NCBI RefSeq assembly: GCF_937981445.1 | Contig: NZ_CALJON010000058.1 | Span: 1 to 60,327 of the forward strand | Direction: 5' to 3' | DNA: 60,327 nt | Origin: an uncultured Veillonella sp. | GTDB lineage: Bacteria; Bacillota; Negativicutes; Veillonellales; Veillonellaceae | In this document: in pieces, positions 33,164 through 42,075 of the stretch | Position numbering within the stretch: the stretch's first letter is position 1 | Layout of the letters: each line of letters opens with the position of its first letter | The notes under the pieces: model-generated | What the model was told of the DNA's origin: nothing | Seen by the model: only the letters and a program-made list of their open reading frames with translations | The model's database searches: none | Made by a program: the position numbers and the translations under genes

Positions 33164-34156
33164 TTATGCACTAGGGTCCCAAATTTTAGGAATATAAAAC
33201 TCTTTGAATAGTTTTATAGCATATTGATCAGTCAGACCTGCCACATAATCTACAATATCTGTAAGCGACACAATATTATCGTGGCCTACTTCACTGCGTA
33301 AGAGCTCTGGATTTTCTATATAATAGCGGAATAAGTATTTTACTACATGCGCTGCACGATTACGATCAGGAATTAAAGTAGGCGCCATGTATACATGTTC
33401 AAACATAAAACGCCGGAATATATTCATCACATCCGTTACATCCTGCGACATGCGAATGGAATCTTGGTCCATAGATTCTTTTACCATATCCATAACCATG
33501 GACGTAATCATAGCTGATGGAGTTACACCGAGAACAGCTCTCACCTCTTCTGGTAAATCAGATACTTCAAGCATCCCCGCTCTTTGCGCATCATCAAAGT
33601 CATGACATAAATAAGCAATTCGATCAGCTAAACGGATAATTTGCCCCTCTAAGGTTTTAGGTATATGAGTCCCTGTATGACCTAAAATACCATCTCGCAC
33701 TTCTTTTGTTAAATTAAGGCCTTGTCCATTTTTCTCAAGCACTTCTAACATTCTTAGGCTTTGCTCATTATGATTAAAATGCCCCACCATATCACGCAGC
33801 GCATATTCTCCTACATGACCAAAGGGTGTATGCCCCACATCATGGCCCATGGCAATAGCCTCTACCAAATCCTCGTTAAGCTGCAAAGCCCTAGCCACAG
33901 TACGGCCAATTTGCCCCACTTCTAAGGTATGGGTCATACGAGTCCGATAATGGTCCCCAGGCGCAATATATACCTGAGTCTTATGTTTAAGACGACGGAA
34001 GCATTTACTATGAATAATACGGTCTCTATCTCGTTGAAAGGCTGTGCGCAATGGATCTAGTACCTCATCTCTATCGCGCTGTGCCAAGCGGCTTTTCGCC
34101 GCTCGCGGTGATAGTATAAGCTCTTCTCGTTCTTCAATAGTTTCCCGCACTCTCAT
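33164..34156 (-). CDS. dgt: Deoxyguanosinetriphosphate triphosphohydrolase-like protein (HD domain)
   Basis: 330 aa. Family signatures: DRDRIIHSKCFRRLKHKTQV near the start, THTLEVGQIGRTVARAL, the HD pair AMGHDVGHTPFGHVGE, GQGLNLTKEVRDGILGHTG, and ADRIAYLCHDFDDA. It hydrolyses dGTP or other dNTPs to the nucleoside and triphosphate, in the cytoplasm. GGAGAGGAGG precedes ATG 34156. The PSRP gene ends 21 bp upstream on the same strand, so they probably share a transcript. Confidence 0.93.
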   Translation of the reverse strand: MRVRETIEEREELILSPRAAKSRLAQRDRDEVLDPLRTAFQRDRDRIIHSKCFRRLKHKTQVYIAPGDHYRTRMTHTLEVGQIGRTVARALQLNEDLVEAIAMGHDVGHTPFGHVGEYALRDMVGHFNHNEQSLRMLEVLEKNGQGLNLTKEVRDGILGHTGTHIPKTLEGQIIRLADRIAYLCHDFDDAQRAGMLEVSDLPEEVRAVLGVTPSAMITSMVMDMVKESMDQDSIRMSQDVTDVMNIFRRFMFEHVYMAPTLIPDRNRAAHVVKYLFRYYIENPELLRSEVGHDNIVSLTDIVDYVAGLTDQYAIKLFKEFYIPKIWDPSA

Positions 34157-34177
34157 ATATAATGCCTCCTCTCCACT

Positions 34178-35002
34178 TTATTTGGACTCTTGTTGTTTAT
34201 TCCGGTCAATAATTTGCATCACAAATGATGCTGTTTCTTCAATAGATTTATTTGTCACATCCAGCACTGGACAGTGAACACGGCGCATAACAGCCCGTGC
34301 ATATTCTAGTTCTTCTTCAATACGGGCAATAGTGGCATAATTAGCTTCTCGGTCTAACCCCATGGTACGCAAACGTTCACAACGAATATTATTTAATTTA
34401 TACGGATCAATGATAAGGCCTACCACTTTTTTTGCAGGCACTTTAAATAATTCTTCTGGTAGTGGTACTTCTGGTACTAAAGGTAAGTTAGCGGCCTTAA
34501 TTTTCTTGTACGCCAAGAACATAGAAAGTGGCGTTTTACTTGTTCGAGATACACCAATGATAACTATATCAGCTTTTTCAAAACCAGATGGATTTTTACC
34601 ATCATCATATTTTACGGCGAATTCAATAGCTTCCACCTTTTTAAAATATTCTTGGTCTAGTTTATGCACCATCCCAGCGGTTAAGCGAGGCTTGGTACTC
34701 ACTACACTATTCACAGAATCTAGCACAGGCCCCATAATATCCACAGCTTGAACACCCATAACTTTTGCCTGATTATGTAAATATTGGCGCAATGTAGGCG
34801 AAACTATTGTATGACAGATAACATTATTATCCTGTGCTGCTTCACGAAGTACATCATCAATTTGAGACTCTTGATTAATATAAGGAATACGCACAATATC
34901 TATATCTTCTTGATCAAACTGGCTCGCTGTAGCACGCGCTACAGATTCGGCGGTTTCACCTAAAGAGTCAGAAATTGCAAAAATAATTTTATTGCTCGCC
35001 AT
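34178..35002 (-). CDS. PEP synthase/PPDK regulatory protein (bifunctional kinase/phosphorylase, PSRP)
   Basis: 274 aa from ATG 35002, with GAGGTG 5 nt upstream; an earlier ATG at 35014 lacks one. Typical PSRP: IIFAISDSLGETAESVARA, the P-loop-like GVSRTSKTPLSMFLAYK and IDPYKLNNIRCERLR. These enzymes inactivate PEP synthase or PPDK by ADP-dependent phosphorylation of a threonine next to the catalytic His and reactivate it by phosphorolysis. The partner is surely the ppsA product encoded two genes upstream; the CcpN-like gene lies between. Confidence 0.9.
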   Translation of the reverse strand: MASNKIIFAISDSLGETAESVARATASQFDQEDIDIVRIPYINQESQIDDVLREAAQDNNVICHTIVSPTLRQYLHNQAKVMGVQAVDIMGPVLDSVNSVVSTKPRLTAGMVHKLDQEYFKKVEAIEFAVKYDDGKNPSGFEKADIVIIGVSRTSKTPLSMFLAYKKIKAANLPLVPEVPLPEELFKVPAKKVVGLIIDPYKLNNIRCERLRTMGLDREANYATIARIEEELEYARAVMRRVHCPVLDVTNKSIEETASFVMQIIDRNKQQESK

Positions 35003-35224
35003 ATGACACCTCATTATGTAACTTAAAATTTAACTAACACAAATTTTCGTAAAAACTGCCCTATAAAATGATTCGCAAGAACACGACAATTAATTAAGGG
35101 GAGATAAAGTTTTCTTATTAAGATTATACGCAGAAAATAATATATTATTCAATACTCTACCTTAAGATACTTACTGTTAAATTTCTCTTCTTTGAAACAT
35201 ATTCCTAAACGATTGCCTTTGAGA

Positions 35225-35340
35225 TATTTGATGATGACTACTCTTTTGCAAACGTCAACCGTTATTCTTCCAGAAATATCCCCTTGGTTTTGAAATATTT
35301 GTCGATGACTACTCTTTTGCGAACTCTAGCAATAGTTTCG
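35225..35340 (-). repeat. Duplicated 3' end of the CcpN-like gene
   Basis: The final codons FAKE-stop plus 20 bp (GCAAAAGAGTAGTCATC then AAATATCTCA) recur about 70 bp downstream of the true stop (TTTGCAAAAGAGTAGTCATC in the copy). The rest of the 35,015-35,225 gap is AT-rich without recognisable content. Confidence 0.75.
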
Positions 35341-35938
35341 TAATCGTCGTCTTAGAAATACGCCCTAACACTTTATATCGCTTCCGACTGCCTTCTTCCA
35401 CTTCTTCTAGGACAGGCAAACAATCTACTTCATAGTCCACCATATGTTGCGCCGCTTCTACTACTGTATCATCACTAGTGCAACCTATAATTTTACTAGT
35501 CGGCGTCATAATCATAGAAATAGGCATCGCCTTAGGATCATTTTTACCAATGGCCGCACGAAGCAAATCTTTGCGTGATACTAGGCCTACTAAAAAGCCA
35601 TCTTCACATACTAGCACAGTGCCCACATCTTCTGTAAACATGGTCACAATGGTGTCATATAAATTAGTACTCGGTCCTACCGCTACCGCTTGAGCCATCA
35701 CATCATGCACTTTGTACTGTTTTATTTCACTAGCCACAGGATTCACTGCCTGATTTCCAACAAAATAGTAGCCCACTTTAGGTCTTGCATCAAGTAGCCC
35801 CATCATGGTCAGTACAGTCAAATCGGAGCGTAATGCCGAACGGGTTACATCTAAACGACTGGCAATCATCTTCCCCGTAATCGGTCCTTCATTCTTCACA
35901 ATAGTAACAATCTGTTCTTGTCGATTAGTTAATTGCAA
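35309..35938 (-). CDS. CcpN-like transcriptional repressor (HTH plus two CBS domains)
   Basis: 209 aa from TTG 35938, with AAGGAGGTG 6 nt upstream; ATG 35956 would place that site inside the gene. N-terminal HTH (LTNRQEQIVTIVKNEGPITG, then IASRLDVTRSALRSDLTVL), and two CBS domains (about 75-200) that likely bind adenine nucleotides. CcpN represses gluconeogenic genes in Bacillus and is encoded next to a PSRP gene there, as here. Probable target: ppsA immediately upstream and perhaps itself. The ppsA terminator lies only about 22 bp before the start. Confidence 0.88.
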   Translation of the reverse strand: MQLTNRQEQIVTIVKNEGPITGKMIASRLDVTRSALRSDLTVLTMMGLLDARPKVGYYFVGNQAVNPVASEIKQYKVHDVMAQAVAVGPSTNLYDTIVTMFTEDVGTVLVCEDGFLVGLVSRKDLLRAAIGKNDPKAMPISMIMTPTSKIIGCTSDDTVVEAAQHMVDYEVDCLPVLEEVEEGSRKRYKVLGRISKTTITKLLLEFAKE

Positions 35939-35960
35939 AGTGTACACCTCCTTCATAAAA

Positions 35961-35990
35961 AACAGGAGGCCCCAAAGAGCCTCCTGTGTG
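35961..35990 (-). terminator. Terminator of ppsA
   Basis: ACAGGAGGC/GCCTCCTGT stem (35962-35970 with 35979-35987), T6 tail on the minus strand running into the CcpN-like gene's ribosome site region. Confidence 0.9.
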
Positions 35991-36002
35991 CTTATTAGTA
36001 AA

Positions 36003-38381
36003 TTACCATTCTAATTCATTACCAACAGAACGGCCACGACCAGTTACAGCATCAAGCATCATGCGTTGTTCTAACTGAGCCACCATTTTCTTAGTGGATT
36101 TTACTGCGTCTGGATTTACAGAGATGGAGTCAATGCCACTGCGTACTAAGAATTCACAGAATTCAGGATATACGCTTGGTGCCTGACCACAAATAGATAC
36201 TGTTTTACCATCGCGATGCGCCACTTCAATTAAATGATGAATCGCACGACGGATAGCCAAATTACGTTCATCATAAATATGTTGAACAGTTTCATTATCG
36301 CGGTCACAACCTAAGATTAACATAGTTAAATCATTGGACCCAATAGAATAACCATCTACATATTGGTTGAATTGATCTGCCAAAATAATATTGGAAGGAA
36401 TTTCAGCCATGAGCCAAATTTTGAAGTCTGCACTACGAGCAAGACCATTTTCAGCCATTACACGAGTTACTTCTGCTGCTTCTTTAACTGTACGGCAGAA
36501 TGGAATCATAACTTGTAAGTTTTTGAAACCATATTCTTCACGCACTTTGCGAATAGCTGCTAATTCTAATTGGAATGCAGGTGCATATTTAGGATCATAG
36601 TAACGAGATGCGCCACGCCAGCCAAGAAGAGCACTGGATTCATGTGGTTCATGTTTGTCGCCACCAGTTAAATCGCGGTATTCGCTGGATTTGAAATCAC
36701 TCAAACGAAGTACTACTTGGCGAGGAGCCAATGCTTGACATACTTTACGCATGCCTTCAGCTAAGGTATCGATAGCAAATTGACTGCGACCAGTTTCAAT
36801 TAAATGCAATGGATGTTCATGGATGAAGGTAGTCCAGATGAATTCTTCACGCATAAGACCGATGCCATCACATGGAAGAACGCCATATTTTTCAGCAAGA
36901 TCTGGGTCACCTAAGTTCATGTAAATTTTAGTACCAGTTACAGGAATAAATTCTGTTGCTACTGGCGCTGCTTGAGCCGCTTCCTTCTTAACAGCATCTT
37001 CAAGAATACCTTCATATACGATACCATTAGTAGCATCAACAGTAATCATTTGACCTGTTTTAATTTTTAAAGTACCTTCTTCACTGCGGCTCTTAGTACC
37101 AACAATACAAGGAATACCAAGTTCGCGGCTTACGATGGACGCATGGCAAGTCATGCCACCCGCATCAGTTACAATAGCTTTTGCCTTCTTCATAGCTGGC
37201 ACCCAGTCAGGAGCTGTCATTGTAGTAACAAGAATTTCCCCTTCTTTAAAGCTATCAATATCAGCTGGGTCTAAAATCACATGTGCTTTACCAGCTACTT
37301 TGCCAGGACTTGCTGGAAGACCTTTTACAATAATTTCACGTGTTGTAGTTGTTGCACCCATAGTTGCCTCCGTTTTTGCTGGTTTTTCTTTACGTGACCA
37401 CACTGTTTCAGGACGAGCTTGTAAAATCCAGATTTTACCATCTCGTTCATCAACGCCCCATTCCATATCCATGTAGCAACCATAGTGTTTTTCAATGGCT
37501 TTAGCATATTTAGCTAATTCTAGTACTTGTTCATCAGTAATAACTTGAGATTTAGCTTGTTCTTCAGGAATTTGAATTTCTACGCAATCCCCTTCAGGTT
37601 TACGAACAAGTGCTACGTTTTTATCATTGATCATGCGATCTGTGATTGTCATATTTTGTTTATTTACAGTGAAATTATCAGGAGTTACTGTGCCTTGTAC
37701 TACATATTCACCAAGGCCCCAAGAGCCTTCAATAAGAATGCTGTCATCATTGCCATCCACTAAGTTAACAGTGAACATAACACCAGCTGCTTTGGAGAAT
37801 ACCATCATTTGAATGGCCGCACTAAGTGCTACCGTCATGTGATCAAAGCCCTGTTTTACACGGTAATAGGTAGCGCGGTCAGTGAAGGTGGATGCATAAC
37901 ATTCTTTAACCTTTTGGATAACTACATCAGCACCGCGAACATTTAAGTATGTATCTTGTTGACCGGCAAAGCTAGCATCTGGTAAATCTTCTGCCGTTGC
38001 ACTAGAGCGCACTGCAACGAATGGATTAGCTTCACCTACTTTTTTGCCTAATTCTTCATAGGCTTTTTCAATGGCATCAGCTAATTCTTTTGGCATTTCA
38101 GCATCAACGATTAGTTTACGAATATTGAAGCAAATTTCGCGAAGTAAAGCAGAGTTTTCTACATCATCTAATTTATCAAGTTCTGCTTTAATTTTTTCTT
38201 CTAAGCCAGTTTGTTCCATAAAGAACCGGTATCCATGTGCAGTTGTGGCATAGCCATAAGGTACAGGTACGTTTGTAGAAGAAGTCATTTCCCCAAGAGA
38301 AGATGATTTACCACCAACTAAGGCTACATCTTCACGTTTTAATTCATCAAACCATAGTACATATGCATTTTCACGATTCAT
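36003..38381 (-). CDS. ppsA: Phosphoenolpyruvate synthase
   Basis: 792 aa, full length. ATP-grasp N-terminal domain (VGGKSSSLGEM, FVAVRSSATAEDLPDASFAG), the swivelling phosphohistidine domain with His413 in TDAGGMTCHASIVSRELG, and the C-terminal PEP/pyruvate barrel (LRLSDFKSSEYRDL, SIGSNDLTML, VSICGQAPS with the catalytic Cys). It makes PEP, AMP and phosphate from pyruvate and ATP, the entry to gluconeogenesis in a lactate/pyruvate-using organism. Thr411 preceding the catalytic His is the expected PSRP phosphorylation site. AGGAGG precedes the ATG. Confidence 0.95.
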   Translation of the reverse strand: MNRENAYVLWFDELKREDVALVGGKSSSLGEMTSSTNVPVPYGYATTAHGYRFFMEQTGLEEKIKAELDKLDDVENSALLREICFNIRKLIVDAEMPKELADAIEKAYEELGKKVGEANPFVAVRSSATAEDLPDASFAGQQDTYLNVRGADVVIQKVKECYASTFTDRATYYRVKQGFDHMTVALSAAIQMMVFSKAAGVMFTVNLVDGNDDSILIEGSWGLGEYVVQGTVTPDNFTVNKQNMTITDRMINDKNVALVRKPEGDCVEIQIPEEQAKSQVITDEQVLELAKYAKAIEKHYGCYMDMEWGVDERDGKIWILQARPETVWSRKEKPAKTEATMGATTTTREIIVKGLPASPGKVAGKAHVILDPADIDSFKEGEILVTTMTAPDWVPAMKKAKAIVTDAGGMTCHASIVSRELGIPCIVGTKSRSEEGTLKIKTGQMITVDATNGIVYEGILEDAVKKEAAQAAPVATEFIPVTGTKIYMNLGDPDLAEKYGVLPCDGIGLMREEFIWTTFIHEHPLHLIETGRSQFAIDTLAEGMRKVCQALAPRQVVLRLSDFKSSEYRDLTGGDKHEPHESSALLGWRGASRYYDPKYAPAFQLELAAIRKVREEYGFKNLQVMIPFCRTVKEAAEVTRVMAENGLARSADFKIWLMAEIPSNIILADQFNQYVDGYSIGSNDLTMLILGCDRDNETVQHIYDERNLAIRRAIHHLIEVAHRDGKTVSICGQAPSVYPEFCEFLVRSGIDSISVNPDAVKSTKKMVAQLEQRMMLDAVTGRGRSVGNELEW

Positions 38382-38535
38382 TATATGAAACCTCCTAAGA
38401 AAAGAAACACATCAATTAAGTAAATAGTACAATACATTTAAAATAAAGTCAAATATTTTTGCTACACTATTTATAAATCTTTTGCATTAGCCTAACATCG
38501 CCTATGTAAACTACATACTAGGGTAGATAAAAAGA

Positions 38536-38559
38536 GCCGTCATCTCTAAGGATGACGGC
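38536..38559 (-). terminator. Terminator of tyrS
   Basis: Perfect GCCGTCATC/GATGACGGC stem with a T-rich tail (CTCTTTTTATC) on the minus strand, about 70 bp behind tyrS. Confidence 0.92.
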
Positions 38560-38629
38560 CTTCTTCTTATATAGTGCAACACATTTAGCTTATTGCATAA
38601 TACAATACAGTAAATATAGCACGTACTTT

Positions 38630-39838
38630 TTATTTAAATTGTAATTTAATAAACTTGCGTTTACCTACTTGTAACACCATATCTTGTGCTAAGGTTACAT
38701 TTTCTTCGCTGCATTTTTCCCCGTTAATTTTGAAGGCACCCGCTTTAATAGAGCGACGCGCTTCACTATTGCTAGCAGTCAAACCAGCATCAGTCAATAA
38801 TTGAGGAATATATACTGGTTCAGTAGGTGCTGCCATTTCATACACAGGAATATCTGTTGGCAACGCATGTTTTTGGAACACTCGAATGAATTGTTCCTGC
38901 GCTTCATTAGCAGCTTCTTCACCATGGTATAAACGAACAATAGTATGGGCGAGTTTCATTTTTGTATCTCGTGGATGCGCTGTGCCAGCCTCTAAGGCTT
39001 TGCTTAATTCCTCTTGTTCTTCAATGGACATATCTGTCACAAGCATGAAATAACGCATCATAAGTTCATCAGGAATACTCATAGCCTTGCCATACATTTC
39101 AGTAGGAGGCTCACTAATACCAATGTAATTGCCTAACGATTTACTCATTTTTTGAACACCATCAAGGCCTTCAAGAATAGGCATAGTAATAATACATTGT
39201 GGACGTTGATCAAATTCGCCTTGTAAATGACGACCCACCAATAAGTTAAAGGTTTGGTCCGTACCGCCAAATTCTACATCAGCTTCAAGAGCAACAGAAT
39301 CATAACCTTGCATTAAAGGATACATAAATTCATGAACCCCAATGGCACGGCCTTCTGTATAACGCTTTTGAAAATCATCCCGTTCAAGCATGCGTGCTAC
39401 AGTGTATTTACCAGCTAGCTTTAACACATCTTCAAAAGAAAGTTTACTCAACCATTCGCTATTATAACGAACGATAGTCTTAGACTCGTCAAGAACTTTA
39501 AAAATCTGTTCTTTATAGGTAGCTGCATTGCGCACTACCGCTGCTTCATCAAGAGGTGGGCGGGTTACACTCTTACCGGAAGGGTCCCCAATACGAGCTG
39601 TAAAATCACCAATAACAATAATAATTTGATGGCCCAAATCTTGAAATGTCTTTAATTTGCGAAGCACTACCGTATGCCCTAAATGGATATCTGGTGCTGT
39701 AGGGTCAAGACCTAATTTAATTTTTAATGGTGTATTCGTTTCAATAGCCTTGGCTAAATTTTTCTTAAACTCCTCTTCTGGAAGCAAGGTATCTACACCA
39801 TGCTGGATGAGTCGCATTTGTTCTTCTAATGATTTCAT
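38630..39838 (-). CDS. tyrS: Tyrosine--tRNA ligase
   Basis: 402 aa. Class I motifs HLGH (52-55, in DPTAPDIHLGHTVVL) and KMSKS (230-234), the GGTDQTFNLLVGR substrate loop, and a C-terminal S4 RNA-binding domain (SNSEARRSIKAGAFKINGEK). The sequence type resembles the TyrZ-like branch. AGGAGG precedes the ATG. It follows the PBP1A gene by 34 bp with no room for a T-box, unlike many Firmicute tyrS genes, so it is likely transcribed with mutS2 and the PBP gene. Confidence 0.96.
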   Translation of the reverse strand: MKSLEEQMRLIQHGVDTLLPEEEFKKNLAKAIETNTPLKIKLGLDPTAPDIHLGHTVVLRKLKTFQDLGHQIIIVIGDFTARIGDPSGKSVTRPPLDEAAVVRNAATYKEQIFKVLDESKTIVRYNSEWLSKLSFEDVLKLAGKYTVARMLERDDFQKRYTEGRAIGVHEFMYPLMQGYDSVALEADVEFGGTDQTFNLLVGRHLQGEFDQRPQCIITMPILEGLDGVQKMSKSLGNYIGISEPPTEMYGKAMSIPDELMMRYFMLVTDMSIEEQEELSKALEAGTAHPRDTKMKLAHTIVRLYHGEEAANEAQEQFIRVFQKHALPTDIPVYEMAAPTEPVYIPQLLTDAGLTASNSEARRSIKAGAFKINGEKCSEENVTLAQDMVLQVGKRKFIKLQFK

Positions 39839-39872
39839 TCGTTTCCTCCTAAGCTGTGCACGCTATCATATG

Positions 39873-41984
39873 CTAACGGGACTTTTTATTTTTAGGCTTT
39901 TCTGAGTCAGCATCAGTAGCTGGTGCCTGGTCAGTATTAGAGTTATCCTCGCTTACCGAATCCTCCTCTTTTTGCTTATCTTTGTCTTTATCCTTATCTT
40001 TGTCTTTGTCCTTGTCTTTATCTTTTGGCTCTTCTTTTACCACTGGTGCATAGCCTTGGTTAGCAATCGCCGCGGCCCCTGCTGGCACATTAAAGTCAGA
40101 CGCTGGTATTTCCATATCCTGTAATGCTTGGGACATAAAATCACGCCAAATTACAGCTGGTACAGTACCACCGGTAATGCCATCAAGAGTTTCCACACCA
40201 AAGTCATCACCAAGCCAAACGGCGGCTACTAAATCTGGTGTATAACCTACAAACCAAGCATCTTTTGATTCATCTGTAGTCCCTGTTTTACCGGCTGCTG
40301 GTCGCCCAATATTGGCGCCTCCACCAGTACCACTTTGCACTACGGACTCTAGCATACTCGTCAATACATACGCATCTTTAGCATCTACAACACGTTGTTC
40401 TTCCGTGCTATTTTCTTCTACCACTTGACCATTGCGATCCACAATTTTAGTAATCGCCACAGGATTTACCTTAACCCCGCCATTAGCTAGTGTACCATAA
40501 GCAACAGCCATATCAATAGGGCGTACCCCTTCAGTTAAACCACCTAAGGCAGCAGCCAAGTTATTATCATTTGGATTGCCTGAGGTTACTAAGGTGGAAA
40601 TGCCCATATCAGCTGCTAGATTAAGGACTTTTTTCATCCCTACTTTATCAGCTAATTGAACTGCTATAGTATTTACAGAATGCTGCAAGGCATAGCGTAA
40701 GGTCATCTCACCAGAATAGGTGCCTTCATAGTTTTTAGGGCTCCAACCATTAAAGTCGATTTTCTTATCTTCCATAACACTGCCTGGTGTCATGCCATCC
40801 TGAATGGCCGCCAAGTAAACAAATGGCTTAAAGGCAGACCCTGGCTGACGTACAGCCATAACAGCACGGTTAAAGGAATCATCGCCACGACCGCCTACCA
40901 TAGCTACAATATACCCATTGTGTGGGTTAATTGCTACTAAGGCACCTTGAGGCTGATGCAAACCATTTTCATCTTGATAGAAGGTAGGCAAGTTTTCCAT
41001 TGCCTTAATGGCTGCTTCTTGCGCCTTCATATCAATGGTAGTGTAAATTTTTAAACCATCTTTATAAATAGCATCATCGCCATATTTTTCAGATACTTCT
41101 GAAATAACATAATCAATAAAATACGATGCATTATTATCGCTATGAGCTGTTTCAGCTTTTTCACGAAGGCCTAAATCAGCATTTTTTGCTTCATCCGCTG
41201 TAGCTTGGTCAATATAGTCATATTTAACCATTTGGCCTAGTACAATAGCTTGACGATTTTTAGCTGCTTTTAAATTGTTAAATGGTGAATAATAATTAGG
41301 GCTTTGTGGTAAGCCGGCTAATACTGCACATTGTGCCAAGTCTAAATCTTGTACATTTTTACCAAAGTAAATATGGGCCGCCGCCTGTACACCATAAGCA
41401 CCTTGACCAAAATAAATTTGGTTCATGTACATTTCCAAAATCTCTTGCTTCGTATAATGCTGTTCAATACGGAGTGCTAACATAGCTTCCATAATCTTAC
41501 GCTTCAATGTACGATCCTGTGTTAGGAAGGCATTACGGGCTAACTGCTGCGTAATGGTACTGCCCCCTTCAGCCACCCCATCATGGGCAATATTGACCCA
41601 AATGGCACGCATAATCCCAATAGGGTCAATGCCATGGTGACTATAAAAACGAGCATCTTCGGTAGCAATAAAAGCATTTTGAAGATTTTTAGGTACTTCA
41701 GACAATTTTACAGGCAAGCGATTTTCAGCAGCATGTACTGTAGTAAGTAAATTGCCATGTACATCATAAATCTGCGAGGATGCGGCTGGTTTTACATTGG
41801 ACACTTCTGGCAAATCAGACATAGTAGCACCAATAAAACCGCAGCCAGCACCGGCCACAATAATTATAAATAGAGTAATTACAATCCAAAGAAATCTTCG
41901 CCAAGGCGATTTTTTCTTCTTCTGTGGCTTACCTGGCATATTATTTTTTATTTGTCGTCCTTTTGACGAACTTCGTAAGCTCAT
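39873..41984 (-). CDS. Penicillin-binding protein 1A (bifunctional class A)
   Basis: 703 aa from ATG 41984 (GAGAGGTG upstream; the in-frame ATG 42017 lacks a site). Basic cytoplasmic tail, one membrane helix (FLWIVITLFIIIVAGAGCGF), a family 51 glycosyltransferase (ATEDARFYSHHGIDPIGIMR, EGGSTITQQLARNAFL, MYMNQIYFGQGAYGV) and a transpeptidase with PGSAFKPF, SVN and KTGTT. It polymerises and cross-links peptidoglycan. After the transpeptidase comes a tail of nine or so DK dipeptides and an acidic segment ending KNKKSR, encoded by 6-bp tandem repeats at about 39,965-40,025. Confidence 0.93.
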   Translation of the reverse strand: MSLRSSSKGRQIKNNMPGKPQKKKKSPWRRFLWIVITLFIIIVAGAGCGFIGATMSDLPEVSNVKPAASSQIYDVHGNLLTTVHAAENRLPVKLSEVPKNLQNAFIATEDARFYSHHGIDPIGIMRAIWVNIAHDGVAEGGSTITQQLARNAFLTQDRTLKRKIMEAMLALRIEQHYTKQEILEMYMNQIYFGQGAYGVQAAAHIYFGKNVQDLDLAQCAVLAGLPQSPNYYSPFNNLKAAKNRQAIVLGQMVKYDYIDQATADEAKNADLGLREKAETAHSDNNASYFIDYVISEVSEKYGDDAIYKDGLKIYTTIDMKAQEAAIKAMENLPTFYQDENGLHQPQGALVAINPHNGYIVAMVGGRGDDSFNRAVMAVRQPGSAFKPFVYLAAIQDGMTPGSVMEDKKIDFNGWSPKNYEGTYSGEMTLRYALQHSVNTIAVQLADKVGMKKVLNLAADMGISTLVTSGNPNDNNLAAALGGLTEGVRPIDMAVAYGTLANGGVKVNPVAITKIVDRNGQVVEENSTEEQRVVDAKDAYVLTSMLESVVQSGTGGGANIGRPAAGKTGTTDESKDAWFVGYTPDLVAAVWLGDDFGVETLDGITGGTVPAVIWRDFMSQALQDMEIPASDFNVPAGAAAIANQGYAPVVKEEPKDKDKDKDKDKDKDKDKQKEEDSVSEDNSNTDQAPATDADSEKPKNKKSR

Positions 41985-42075
41985 ACGACACCTCTCAATA
42001 AGTATATAAAACGTCATACACCGCTTATTATAAGCCTTTTTAGGCTATTTTGTCTACTTTTAAGGGCTCCAATTC

